A stretch of DNA of 64,000 bases. Source: Zelopaecilomyces penicillatus (taxonomy: Eukaryota > Ascomycota > Sordariomycetes > Hypocreales > Pseudodiploosporaceae). The translations under genes were made by a program, and so were the position numbers. The stretch lies in contig VCCP01000006.1 of assembly GCA_005765155.1 (NCBI GenBank), positions 818,501 to 882,500 on the forward strand. Direction: 5' to 3'. Position 1 is the stretch's first letter, and the number at the start of each line of letters is the position of its first letter. Positions 21,631 through 32,673 of this stretch are shown here, piece by piece. The notes beneath the pieces are model-generated. The model ran no database searches. It saw only the letters and a list, made by a program, of their open reading frames with translations, and was not told the origin of the DNA.

Positions 21631-24399
21631 TTACCGCCGCGGCAACCCCGTTTTCGATGTGAAGAATGGATGGCGCAATGCATCCGCTGGTTTGATTCGC
21701 TTTTCCGGATTCAATGCCAGGCAGTGTTCCAAAAGGTCTATAAAGTGGTTCAGATCCTTGGCCTCGGCGTCAGTCATTCCACTAGACGCTGCCATGAGAC
21801 GAGTACGCAAGTCTCGAGTCGGTTTTACCATAGGCAGTGTTCTGAGAGCAGTCTAACGGTACAATCTGGTTAGCTATAATCTAACTCGATATTGCTAAAA
21901 AATGAAGGACGGATTGTAACAAGTAAAGGGAGTAAATTCCATAATATTTGACAACGTACCTTTCCAAGAACCTTGTCTCGTTCTATGCTAACAAACTGTC
22001 CCTGTTCATCAAAATGATCGACAGAAAGCTGACCGCGTTTGTAGAGTTTGGGCGTAAGCCGGCCTCGGATTTCCATAATAGCTTTCAGCATCTGATTGTT
22101 GCTATCACCCGTAAACAGGATCTTGCCCGTGTAAAGCTCATACAACGTACAGCCGATGGACCACATATCGACTCCGTAATCGTATGGCATCCCAAGTATG
22201 ATCTCTGGCGCGCGGTAAAACCGACTGACAAGGTAAGGCGTGATTTCAGTGTGTGCAGTAGCAGCGTCAGATCGATCGATTGCTGTTCCTAGATCACAGA
22301 TTTTAAGGAGATTCCGGCTTTCATTAACCTGACGTGGAGTTAGTGACTTGTGCAAGCTCTCTTATACTTAGTTAGGATGCAAACATACCAATATGTTGTC
22401 CGGTTTCAAATCAGCATGAATGACGCTACACTTGCGCATGTGGGCAAGTGCGACAAAACACTGGTAGGCATATGCTCTGGTCGCGGTAAGGTTGATACCT
22501 ACGTTGTTTCCAAACTTGCGCAATACCTCACGCAAGTTAAGACTAAGATTCTCAAAAGTCATGCAGAGATGCCCCTTGTAGTCAAATGAACGATCAAACT
22601 GGACGATGTGTTTCCGGTTCTCGGGATCAGCGTCGTTGAGTTTCTGCAAAATAGCAATCTCGGTGTAACCTCCCTTGCGGAGAGCATCGTTGTTCCTCAT
22701 GATTTTAATCGCAACGAGCTTTTTTGTAGTCACATCAACAGCCCTAGCCACTCCCGAGAACATACCCCTGCCGAGAGTAGCCTGGATTTGATACCGACCG
22801 TTGAAAAGCTCACCGACACGGAATTTGTAATAACCGTCTTTATCATCACCTTCCAAGATTCCTCCCTTGTCATTGGCAAGGGCATCAGGCACTCCGTCAA
22901 TTGCTTCCAGCCCAGTCATCGGTTCGGGAGCTTTGGTGGCATACTTTTCCTCGTCGAAATTCTCGGCAAACATGTCAAAATCGTCATCGTCCTCGTCGCC
23001 CTCGGATTTCTCATTTGGTTTTTGTGAAGGTATCTCAGACGCATCCGTTTCCTTGGAATCTAGCACCGCGGTGTTGATAGCATGAGGCTCTCCATGAACA
23101 ACAACCTGGCCATGCCGTAGTTCGTCACGCATCTCATCCTCTTGCATATCGGCCACAGGGTCGTAATCTGCTGCAGAGGGACCATCTTCATCATCGGATT
23201 TCGCCTTACCATGAGAATTCATGAGCATCTTGCCATCAAAGACATCTAGTTGACCTGGTGAAGACGCATCTTGTGATGCTGGGGAGCGGGGAGATACAAA
23301 GTCTACAATATCGATCAGCGGGTGTTTTCTTTTCTAAAGGAAAAGAGCGAGACTTACCAGAACATGGAGTTTGTGATGCATCCGCCTCCGCGTTCGGCTG
23401 TTGCGGTGTGTCTGGTTGAGTGGATGTTGCCCTTGAAGCTGCTTGTGCTTTTTCAGTGGCAACTCCAACTGCATGCAGGAGTAGAGGTGTTGCCGAACTG
23501 GATTTGGCCAGAAGTTCTTCGCGACGCTTGCGACGACGCTCAATTTCGGCATCTTCATCGATTTGTTCGGGTTCCTCATAGTCCATCGTAGGTTGAGATT
23601 CCTCAGGGGGGTCCCTGCTTGTTTGTTAGCTGCATCGCTTATTGTAAACTCGAATCATCGGAATCACCTACCTAGACTTTGACTGGATGTTGGAGGATGG
23701 AACATTGTTACTCCCTTTTTGAGGTTTAGCATTGTGTGACCGAATCTGCGAAGCCTCTCCTACAATCGTCCGCTTAGATGCAGTTGCATGTTTCGACGAG
23801 CTAGCATCATCACTGTAGCGCAATTCCCTAGATGCACTGTCACGCCTGTCTGTCTGACCTTCACGAACAAAACGGTCATTAGATCTGTCATCTCCACGTC
23901 GGGACCGATGCGGTGACGGGCTGCGCGCCCGAGATGGTCTGTCGGTATAGCGATCTCGATCCCTTTCCCGATTTCGATCACGGTCACGGCTTCGGTTACG
24001 ATTACGTTCCCCATGGCGCCAATCGTGGCTGTTGCTATTATTGTGGTTCGGGGAGCGGGACCTGGGGCGGTCTATGTCATCATAGGAGACACGCGATCTT
24101 TTGTACTCATCTCTTCTCCTATCCTCATAATGACCTCGACTTTGCCGAAGGTCACCATCACGTGCCTTGGTAGGATATGAATCTCTGTCGTCTCGAGGTC
24201 GCTTGTATCCCCGTGGCGATCGACTACGTCGCGATGAATTGCTGTATCTGGATGCGGAGTCGTATTCAGGAGACGAAAATCTGTCTCGAAGTCTGTCTTG
24301 ACGGTCAACACCGCTTCCCTTAGCGTGCGGCAGTGAAGATGCCTTCAAATTTCCAACACCAACTTCAATGATTTCGCCTTCATCTGAGCTTGAAGCCAT
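21631..24399 (-). CDS. prp4: Prp4 pre-mRNA-splicing serine/threonine kinase
   Basis: Five exons on the minus strand: 24399-23672, 23614-23358, 23302-22389, 22328-21960, 21852-21631; 829 residues. All introns start GT and end AG (58, 55, 60 and 107 nt). Residues 1-240 are an SR/RD-rich disordered region (MASSSDEGEIIEVG, then many RDRD and SPSP dipeptides). Next come DPPEESQP...DYEEPEQIDEDAEIERRR, typical of Prp4, and the kinase domain: GRGMFSGVARA loop, VAIKIM Lys, HADLKPDN (the Prp4-type HAD in place of HRD), DLGTA, SRFYRAPEI, and an end LNPEKRIKPADALRHPFF. Family knowledge: Prp4/PRPF4B phosphorylates U4/U6.U5 tri-snRNP proteins to activate the spliceosome; it acts in the nucleus. It faces tma7 head to head across about 560 bases. 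The first acceptor is a tandem AAGCAG. Confidence 0.95.
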
Positions 24400-24955
24400 A
24401 CTGATAATAGTGCTGGATCCTTGGGCTGCTTGGCGCCGATGATCAAAATGTGTGTCAGCCAGAGTCCAGGCAGAGCAGTGTATGACGGGAATGAGTCCAA
24501 CCGGATCAGCCTAAACACGTCCGAGACTCAGACATGAGCGTGATTCCCAGCTTCAAAAGAGCAACCAAAGACAAGAAATAGTATGATGTGCACGTGGTGT
24601 GTGGTTGGAAGCAGATGGGAAAGGTCGGCTTTGTAGCAAGAAACGGATGTTGAGTGGATGGCGATGGCGATGACGATTGCCGCTGAACACCAATCGCCCA
24701 GCTGAGTTGGGTTTGAAAGTCGATTGAGAAATGCGCGGGTTGGGACGGTGATTAGCTAATCTGTGACCCCGTGCTCCAAATTTCTGCCGCCAAGGATAAG
24801 GCCGACGCCGACGAGACTTTTCTCTGTGCTTAACAACGCCAGTTATTAGTGTTGCCGTCACGTCACTGCCTCGCTCAGCAAAAGTTTTGGCCGGTCATCG
24901 CCAGATTCCTCCCATCACTTTCCATCCCTTTCCCGCACAATCTCTCACAGACACC
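24400..24955. promoter_or_regulatory. Shared divergent promoter of prp4 and tma7
   Basis: 556 bases between two head-to-head genes. No TATA box is obvious. A pyrimidine-rich leader precedes tma7 (about 24890-24955). Two essential gene-expression genes sharing one bidirectional promoter suggests co-expression; this is inference. Confidence 0.5.
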
Positions 24956-25342
24956 ATGGGTGGCGCTAACCGCGAAGGCAAGTTCTATGATTCTCGTCTT
25001 TGTCTTCATCAACCGGGAACCCCTCCAAAATACCCCGCCAAACCCTGCTGACGATTGCTTCAATAGGTGGCAAGGCCAAGCCTTTGAAGGCGGCCAAGAA
25101 GCAGAACAAGGACCTTGACGAGGACGACATGGCCTTCCTCGAGAAGAAGCGCGCAGGTTCGTCTAACCTCCCTAGTCGAACACACGATGCGACGCCTCAT
25201 CGAGAGAGACGACACGACGAGAGATGGCCCATGCTAACTTTTCACAGACGAGAAGGCGCGTAAGGATCTGGCTGCCAAGGCTGGCGGCAAGGGCCCGCTG
25301 AATACTGGCGCCCAGGGTATCAAGAAGAGCGGCAAGAAATAG
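24956..25342 (+). CDS. tma7: Translation machinery-associated protein Tma7 (CCDC72 family)
   Basis: Three exons, 24956-24977, 25067-25156 and 25248-25342, encode 68 residues. The protein begins MGGANREGGKAKPLKAAKKQ, continues DEDDMAFLEKKRADEKARKD and ends GIKKSGKK, matching Tma7 over its whole length (about 64 residues in yeast). Tma7 is a small basic protein that co-purifies with ribosomes. The first intron begins GCAAGT instead of GTAAGT; only this donor joins exons 1 and 2 in the family frame (MGGANREG-GKAKP), so it is a GC-AG intron. The second intron is GTTCGT..TTTCACAG with a GCTAACT branch site. Two introns in a 207-nt coding sequence make exon 1 only 22 nt. Read-through of intron 1 shifts the frame. 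Confidence 0.93.
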
Positions 25343-26382
25343 ACTTTTCCTATGCGACGACAGGCTACGCGTAATACTATGGAATTTGTTACTTTGCATG
25401 GGCATGCGCGGGAGCGAACAGGTCGCGCTGATTGTACGAAACCACTTGCGCCTGGCGAACTGTCAGATAGATTTGGTTCGGGTACTCACTTGCGCCAAAA
25501 ACCTCGACCTTATGAATGAATGCTGTCTACCATATCTGCTTTTTTGTCTCCTTTATGAACCATTAAAAACTCGACTTTTCACATGTGATTCTTGAGTACC
25601 TGATTCTCATTGTTGGTAGGAGCAGATATGAAACCTCCTGCGCCAACGTACTGGGGAGTACGCGTCCGACATAACATAGGATGTAAAATAGTTCTCAAAA
25701 TGTACGATAGATATCTACCAGATACGTATTACGTGGGGTGCAGAATATGGTCAACGCAGTGCATACATACATCTTTCAATCCAAGACCAATGATGGTACC
25801 ACAGGGCCATTCTACTCTGCCCCACGTTTGCACCAACATAGCACGACCAGAGTTACATGGCTTGGGGGATGACGCGCGGCAACCCAGAGACCAATCTCTC
25901 CATTCTACACTGCGAATCTTGGAGTTAACAAGAAATAGAGGCATGTGCTCAGCGCTTTTCTGGTGGTAATGGAGGACCGAGGTGCCGTCCTTGGCGGAAA
26001 TGCAGGTACCGTTTTCTTTTTAGTTCTGGCCGTGTCATGTCATGACACAGACAACGTCAACCTGTTGGGACGACTTTGTAAGCTAGTAGGATTGATTGCC
26101 CCAACACCATCACCTGCCTCGGCTTGTCTTTTGACAAACTACAAGACGTGGGCTCAACCATGAATTTTAGCTTGTGCAATAAGTAAAGAATATGAAATTC
26201 AGATAAGAAGCGAGTATCAGGCCGAGTGAATGATTGCTTTTTTCTCTCATCACCATCTTTGATTACAGAGCATTGTTTGTACCAAGTCAACTATTAATTA
26301 TATCGCTTCACTGTCTTCTTACACACAACACCACCATCCACCAACATTGTAACGCCGCCTCTCAATTTCAAAAACAGCCAAA
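25343..26382. other. Tma7 downstream flank and PAQR gene promoter
   Basis: About 1.0 kb with no gene seen. A C/T-rich leader occupies roughly the last 80 bases before the PAQR start. Confidence 0.5.
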
Positions 26383-27444
26383 ATGTCTGAAAAACCTCGT
26401 CAGCGTCGCCCTTCCACCGCCCGCACATCCGCCGACACCGTCCTCCACGCCGCCAAGTCAATCGAGCAAAAAGCCCAACACAGCCTTCTCCAAATCTGGG
26501 ACGAACTGCCCCAATGGCGCCGTGACAACGCCTTCATCCACTCCGGGTACCGCCAAATCCGCGCCTCCTACATCCACGCCCTCCGCTCGCTCTTCTACCT
26601 GCACAACGAATCCGTCAACATCTGGACGCACCTCCTGGGCGCTATTGTCGCCGTCAGCACTTCGGCGTATGTGTATCATGTTGTTCGCCCCCGCTATGAG
26701 TCGGCTACATCATCGGATGTGCTCGTGTTTGGCTGTTTCTTTGGTGGAGCGGCGGTGTGTCTTGGTATGAGTGCGACGTTTCATTGTCTGCTGGATCATA
26801 GTCAGCAGGTGGCCCGGTGGGGGAACAAGCTCGACTATACGGGTATTGTGGCGTTGATTGTGGGAAGTTATGTGCCGGCGCTGTACTATGGCTTCTTTTG
26901 TGAGCCCAAGATGATGGCCTCATATTTGTTTTTGGTTTGTTTACCCCTGATGCCGGACAATCATCCGAGAACTTTCTAACAAAGATATAGATGTGTGTCC
27001 TTGGTACAGGCTGCACTATAGTCTCATGGGTTGAAAAGTTTCGCACCTCGGAATGGCGACCATACCGAGCCATGATGTTCATTGGCCTCGGCGTCTCAGG
27101 GGTTATTCCAGTCGTCCAAGGCCTTTTCATCTACGGGTATCGAACGCTGGAGGATAGAATGAGCCTTAGCTTGGTCATCATCCATGGCATCATCTACATC
27201 TTTGGCGCTGTACTCTACGCTGTAAGTGCCTTTCTTAAACCATCATTTCGTTGCCTTCATCTAACAGTGGACGCAGGCTCGTTGGCCAGAACGGACCTCT
27301 CCTGGTGCATACGATATCTGGGGCAGCTCTCACCAGATCTTCCATGTTTGCGTTCTGTTAGCCGCGGCGACGCATTTCTACGGAATGTCAAAGGCATTTG
27401 ACCACCATCACACCGTCTTGGGATCGCAATGCCCGGTAAACTAA
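26383..27444 (+). CDS. PAQR-family membrane protein (adiponectin-receptor/Izh-like)
   Basis: Three exons, 26383-26934, 26991-27221 and 27277-27444, encode 316 residues. Introns are 56 nt (GTTTGT, TTCTAAC, ATAG) and 55 nt (GTAAGT, TCTAAC, GCAG), both in phase 0. After a soluble N-terminus the motifs are NAFIHSGYR, LFYLHNESVNIWTHLLG (first segment), SATFHCLLDHS (zinc-binding His and Ser), NKLDYTGI, and near the end SSHQIFHVCVLLAAATHF, which supplies the other two zinc-binding His. Seven membrane spans are expected. Family knowledge: Izh proteins of yeast influence zinc and sterol metabolism, and PAQRs have ceramidase-like active sites. The gene is convergent with the TFIIIC gene, 82 bases away. 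An alternative AG 12 bases upstream of the last exon would add WTQ plus one more in-frame codon. Confidence 0.93.
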
Positions 27445-27526
27445 ATTGGAACCAATCTACGCTCCCCGAATATGTTTGGTCCTCACAACATATATGAGGC
27501 TATTACTATCAAATGTTCCGTGATAA

Positions 27527-29716
27527 CTATTCTAAACCCAAATCAATGATCCTGACAAGGCCTGATCCAATGGCAACTGCTGCCCAACACCCATAATCTT
27601 CATTAGGATTCCATTCGATCACAGTTATTCGGGTTTGTGGCTCATGTAAGACACCCCGTGACGGATCAGCCATGTCGCCCGCCTCATCGTCATCTTCTCC
27701 ACCATCTACCGGTGCATCCTTTTTCTTCTTCGCCGGCTTTTTGCCCTTTTTCGTCCCAGGTTTTGACTCTGGCTTGGAATTTCGATTCTTCTCCGGACTA
27801 AAACCTTGCAGGATGCGGCAAGCCCCTCGTTGCGATGCTGGCGAGTCTGGCGGGAAGAACAGGGCAGGCCTATGCTCATGCTGTAAAATTCGGATCTTGT
27901 CTGTCGACTCTTGACGATTGCTGAAAAGCTCCGCCTGTGGGTTCAGAGCCCACAGCGACCCATCTAGTGCGCCGACGAGGAGATATGGATGAGTGCGACC
28001 GACCGCAAGACATGTCAGGTAGCTGTCACCGGTGATGACCCTCCGGACGATGGGGAAATGAGCATGGTGTAGAAATCCCACAATGGTGTTGAGCGAGCTG
28101 GCAGACGGATAAATAGATAGAAAGCCCAAGAGATGATTGCTAAATCCTAGGAGACCTGGCTGGGTGTTGATCATGGGTCTTTGTACTTCGGTTATCTCAT
28201 AGCTAGGGGCTCCCAAATCTATGAGCTTTAGAGTGCCGCCAATAGGGCTAGAAGCAATTAAGTTCGGTAATATAGGATATCCCGAAACCATATTCACAAC
28301 TTCATTGTGATGAACTGGGTGCCGTAGTAAAAGTCGACGCGGATATATAGACCACAGGCCTATAGATCCATCTGTGTATCCGATAGCAAGCCGATTGCAA
28401 TTCACCCAGGTCAAGGCCGAAGCTTTTATTCCATCCTCATCAGAAAGACTGAATGAAACTAATGGCTCCTGTACTTTATCTGTTTTATTGTGAGAAGATG
28501 TTCCTGGTAGTACTGTGCAGAGAGAGAGAGAGAGAGCGCTTGGCTTACAAAATTTTCCTCCTTCGTCGTTTTCCTCGTCTAATTGAACCTCGATAACACA
28601 TACTCTGCCATCGCCGCACAGGACCGCCATGTGATTACAGTAAGGGCTCCAGCGAACCCTTCTTGCCCGGCCATACTCAAGACAGATGGTCTGCCGGAGC
28701 TTTGCCTTTTCTGTAGACGGCCGGAAGAATTCAGTGTCGGACCTAGTACCAGGAAACTCCCATAACTGAATAACACCATATTTCTGGAAATCCGGTTTGA
28801 CGGATTCTTCCTCGTAGTTGTAGAACTCTTGGTCTGTATGGGGGATGATGGCTAGAGCGAGGAGCTGGGCGATGTTCTTCTCCCGCCTTGGCGCCCAATC
28901 CATCCCAAGAACAAGGCCACCTACATCCAGCATCCAGCCTGTTGGGATTTTTTCTTCATTTTCATCCTGGTCGAATGGTACACCGGCATGCGATAAGGGG
29001 TGGCAGAGACCTGGCTCGAATCTGACATCTTGTTCTGTTAGAGATGGGCCCATGATGACGGGCATGGATTTCTGAGGGAATCGATATGGATGAGTTTCGT
29101 CGGGGGTCAACTGAGACCATATTGTCCTCTGGGGAACATCTTTTTTTAACCGAGCATGCCATGATTCTGCGAATTGGGCTTCCTTCTCGGAAACATCCGG
29201 GGTCCAGAAATTCTTATGAACCGTCTCTTCTTCATCATCAGCCAGCTTCGGCGGAAGAAACGGCCACCCAATCCACCGCTCAACCATCTCATGTGCCATT
29301 TCGATACCCTCCTGCTTCGGCCCATACCAAGTTCGTATCAGCGCCTTACCACGCTGACCTCTATCATAGGGTCCAATATATCCCTTGTGCAAGCCATCGG
29401 GTGGCATGAGCTCAACATCAAGATAGCCTACATTTTCCGCTGCCGGTGCATTGAATGCCTTTGCCGGCTTCACACGCGGACGGGGGATCTTAATTGGTGC
29501 TTCCGGTTCACTAGCAGAGGCGTTTGACGCGACATCCTGGACGAGGTCGTCCTCTTCATCCTCTGCAGCAGTCGGCTCTGCCGCTGCATCGAAATTGTCA
29601 TCCTTATCGTCTGCAGCCTTCCGACGCCGCGGTGGCGGTTCCTCATCCGAACTGAGCTCAAAGTCGTATTTCTCGACTGTATAGCGCTTTGTTCGGTTTG
29701 AAGTCCTTGTTCTCAT
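27527..29716 (-). CDS. TFIIIC WD40 subunit (Tfc6/Sfc6-like)
   Basis: Minus strand from ATG 29716 (MRTRTSNRTKRYTVEKYDFE) to the stop at 27527. If a 69-nt in-frame intron (28548-28480, GTAAGC..AACAG) is removed, 706 residues result; without splicing, 729. The N-terminal ~100 residues are acidic and disordered. The rest has WD40-like strands: HKGYIGPYDRGQRGKALIRT, LGMDWAP, IQLWEFPGTR, VRWSPYCNHMAVLCGDGRV, ALTWVNCNRLAIGYTDGSIGLW, LKLIDLGA, and ending VRIIDLGLE. A Lys-rich segment follows SKPESKPGTKKGKKP. Family knowledge: the Tfc6/Sfc6/GTF3C2 subunit belongs to the tau-B module of TFIIIC, which binds the B box of tRNA genes for RNA polymerase III. The family call rests on general architecture, so I am less sure of it than of the gene. 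A frame extension upstream lacks an ATG. Confidence 0.8.
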   Translation of the reverse strand: MRTRTSNRTKRYTVEKYDFELSSDEEPPPRRRKAADDKDDNFDAAAEPTAAEDEEDDLVQDVASNASASEPEAPIKIPRPRVKPAKAFNAPAAENVGYLDVELMPPDGLHKGYIGPYDRGQRGKALIRTWYGPKQEGIEMAHEMVERWIGWPFLPPKLADDEEETVHKNFWTPDVSEKEAQFAESWHARLKKDVPQRTIWSQLTPDETHPYRFPQKSMPVIMGPSLTEQDVRFEPGLCHPLSHAGVPFDQDENEEKIPTGWMLDVGGLVLGMDWAPRREKNIAQLLALAIIPHTDQEFYNYEEESVKPDFQKYGVIQLWEFPGTRSDTEFFRPSTEKAKLRQTICLEYGRARRVRWSPYCNHMAVLCGDGRVCVIEVQLDEENDEGGKFCKPSALSLSLCTVLPGTSSHNKTDKVQEPLVSFSLSDEDGIKASALTWVNCNRLAIGYTDGSIGLWSIYPRRLLLRHPVHHNEVVNMVSGYPILPNLIASSPIGGTLKLIDLGAPSYEITEVQRPMINTQPGLLGFSNHLLGFLSIYPSASSLNTIVGFLHHAHFPIVRRVITGDSYLTCLAVGRTHPYLLVGALDGSLWALNPQAELFSNRQESTDKIRILQHEHRPALFFPPDSPASQRGACRILQGFSPEKNRNSKPESKPGTKKGKKPAKKKKDAPVDGGEDDDEAGDMADPSRGVLHEPQTRITVIEWNPNEDYGCWAAVAIGSGLVRIIDLGLE
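28520..28536. repeat. (GA)n tract inside the TFIIIC-gene intron
   Basis: A short AG-dinucleotide run (CT on the coding strand) inside the predicted 69-nt intron, positioned where the pyrimidine tract would lie. Confidence 0.8.
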
Positions 29717-30441
29717 TGTGATGTAAATGTGAAAAGTTGCACGGTAGGCGACGAGTCTGGTCCGCGATGTATTAGTGGGGGTGGGGCCAGCGCTACAGCC
29801 GTCACTTACAGTATCGATGTCATCCAAGAAGGACCTTTAACTGATAGATTGAGCCAAGTCTTGGTCATGGACAAGATGGATGGTATGCTGGCTGCACTGG
29901 AACACTTATGAATGTATGAATTACGCAATTTTTACGCTTAGCAAATTTGAGAAAGCTCTGTGATGCACCTACCTGCCTACCCTCCGTATCTTGATATTCA
30001 ATGCCCTGGGACTGTGTTGGACCCTGACGCAGACTGGTGGATTTCATAGAGCCAAGTAATCAAGCAGTCGGGCTAAGTTTTTCATTTCACAATTCTTCTG
30101 ATAAATGAAAATGAATTTTGGGGTTTCAATTACAGTGACTTTTTGAGCCTGCCTATGCTGATGATAGATCTCTTTCTCTGCACATCAATTGTGCAGCCAT
30201 TCGTGCCGCTTGTTGAGCTGCCAAAACTGCCCTGTTCCAATACACTGCCAGGTTGTTGCTCATTGTGGAGGCGCTAACAGCAAAGTGTGTGAATCTACGC
30301 TGATCTGCAATAACCGGTGCTTTGCCGATGGATACCTCTCTTGCGCCTCGCTCACTCAAACGCCGTCTGAGATTCATTGAGTTGCTAGTACCTCGAGGCT
30401 CCAACCATAAAAACACAGTTCATGAGCTGATATCAACAACC
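29717..30441. promoter_or_regulatory. Divergent promoter region, TFIIIC gene / TRAPPC12-like gene
   Basis: 725 bases between two head-to-head genes. No coding sequence and no clear core element is seen. Confidence 0.45.
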
Positions 30442-32055
30442 ATGAGTCAGCCACAGAGGAATTCGTCCCATGGTCATACAAGAAACAAGTCTTCTATTAC
30501 AAGGGGTAAGGTCTCCCGGGCTCCTGTTGTACATTTCTTTGGTGCACCTCAAGTTCTATTGAACTGGTGAGGGACGCCAGTGACGTTCTCAAATGTCACT
30601 TCTCAGCAAAGAGCTCGCCTTGCATGGCTTCTCCGTCTAGTTTCATTTCAAATAAGCTGATTCATTCAAAGCGACAAGGCCGAGATCATCCACAAAAGGA
30701 CCGCTGGATGCTGAGGAGTTGGTCCACCTCTGCAACCAGGCCTCCGAAGCAACAGATGTCTGACTGATACCAGTGATCCGCTAACACCTCCCATTGCTTC
30801 CCATGCCGCCCGACTAAGTCCAGCACCGCGATCTGATAGTCGCGGCCCATCTTCACCTCGTCCACCACAGCCTACAGCCTCTCCCATCCCGCAAGTAGGG
30901 GAGATCCGACCCAGGGACTTCTCGTTCCTCCTGCGGCCAGAGATCTACCATCCTCTCACCCCCTTAAACGTTCCTTTGACCTTCCGGAACTCAACGAAGC
31001 AGCCACACGCCAATGCACCTCTGGAGAAGCTGTTGGCCCAGGGCCACTTTCGTGCTGCTGCCATCACTGCTGTCCAAGATCTGACCGGCACCGGGATCAA
31101 CGGCCAGGTTGACCCGCGGGATGCCAAGAGGATATTCGAGCTGCTGTATGCTCGACTGGCATGTCTCACGTTGATTGATGCAACCCCTCTAGCAGCTCAA
31201 GAGGTTAAAGCCTTAGAAGATCTGAACGATGCGCGGAAGTATATCGATGAAACAACGGGCGAGCACTTGGTACCCTGGGAGCTACGTGTTCTCAACGTGC
31301 GTCTACAAGCTCTCGGTTTCGGAGATCCACGGCGAGCAGTCATGAGCTATCATGATCTCGCACGTGAAGCGCGAGTACACGCAAGTAAAGCTGCAGATCA
31401 GCATGACAATACGGCAAGAGAGTTATGGAAGGCACGTCTTCATGATTTGGGCATCAAGGTTGCTGGCGCATTGATTGACATGGACGATCCCACCGGCGCA
31501 GCACACCATCTCAGCACCTTGCGAGACCGAGGAGATGGAAAGATGGAATTCTCAAAGGCACTCCTCTGGCTTCACCTTGGCGATGTGGAGAGCGCAAAGT
31601 CATGCGCCAGCAGGTGCTCCCACGACGCCGAGCACACAGAGAAGCTCATTCTGGCGCTTTGTGACATGGCCGATTCAAATTATGAGTCTGCGTTGGAAAG
31701 ATGGGAAGAGCTAGACAGTTCTCTAGACGACGAGATGGTGGGCGTCAACACAGCCGTGTGCCAGCTCTATCTAGGCAGAATACAAGAGGTACACGATGAT
31801 GGCCCTCATCTCTCCCATCCTTTCTTAGGTCTTGACGGAGCACCTATACTGATCATTTGATAGGGGCGGGAAACTCTTGAAGACTTGGTCGATTCGGGAT
31901 TTTCATCACACACGTTGCTCTTCAACTTGTCTACGATGTATGAGCTGTGCTCTGAGAAGAACCGCGTGTTGAAGATGAGCCTGGCCGAAAAAGTCGCTAA
32001 CCTTGACGAGAGTCCAGCGGGCTGGGAGAAGACAAATGCCGATTTTAAGCTGTAA
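30442..32055 (+). CDS. TRAPPC12-like TPR protein, with an apparent frame break
   Basis: Exon 1 (30442-30505) reads MSQPQRNSSHGHTRNKSSIT. A 193-nt intron (GTAAGG..AAAAG) leads to exon 2 at 30699, which reads GPLDAEELVHLCNQASEATD and then meets TGA at 30761. The next frame continues without stop as SDPLTPPIASHAARLSP, a Ser/Pro linker, then PRDFSFLLRPEIYHPL and the conserved body (LVPWELRVLNVRLQALGFGD, LLWLHLGDVESAK). A 75-nt intron (31789-31863) precedes the last exon, GRETLEDLVDSGFSS...NADFKL. Family knowledge: TRAPPC12-like TPR proteins belong to TRAPP complexes acting in ER-Golgi traffic. The break near 30757-30765 may be a one-base error, a real mutation, or an intron 30758-30870 with a weak GTCTGA donor, which would rejoin the frame. 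A later in-frame start is not evident. Confidence 0.75.
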
Positions 32056-32673
32056 GCTAAATCTGATAAGAACCAAGTACGAAGGGGAAATCTAGTTGAA
32101 ATGAAAGAAACAATATCAAGTTTGTAGATCAATGTTAGTTCATGAAATCGTAGCAACTTCGCAAGAGGACACACTGCGTTGTGTATGCGCTGTGGGTTTG
32201 GTAAAGCTGCTAGGTTTGCTAACAATTGCCTCACCACTTTTCACATCTTGCGAGAATCCAACGCGACTTAAAATTAAAAAATCAAGGAGTGCACGTTGCA
32301 TATCAATGTATGAGCAAATGTTTCTGGTTTACTTGCATGTCTAGACTACCTACCTTGGATCTATGACTCCACAGCAGATCCCGGCAACCAACTACGGAGA
32401 TTTCCCCAACCTGGACCAAACTAGTAGTAACCAGTGGGGAAAGCTGGAAACCTCGGCATTCCAATCCTTCAACTCCTCCAACATAACAATCGCATCCATT
32501 TTCAATTCACCACGACCTGTATCCTTTAATTTTTTTTTTTAAGAGAGACATCTGCCCAACTGCCCCGCTCACTCAATTCAATTGTTAAATAAATAAAAAA
32601 GTTCATCTTTCAAGCATCTCTTCCACACTCATAAATCGCAAAAGCTGTGTTGACACAACGTTAAATCCCAACC
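32056..32673. other. Spacer and promoter of the SDR gene
   Basis: 618 bases. No gene is seen. A T-run at about 32529-32540 and a C/T-rich leader precede the SDR start. Confidence 0.5.

Noticed and set aside
28513..28548. 36-nt mini-intron in the TFIIIC gene (GTAAGC..GCACAG)
   Set aside because: It is shorter than usual fungal introns; the 69-nt version with the next AG is more plausible.
29717..29827. N-terminal extension of the TFIIIC subunit
   Set aside because: The open frame continues upstream but begins with a non-ATG codon. ATG 29716 has a good context and starts a typical sequence.
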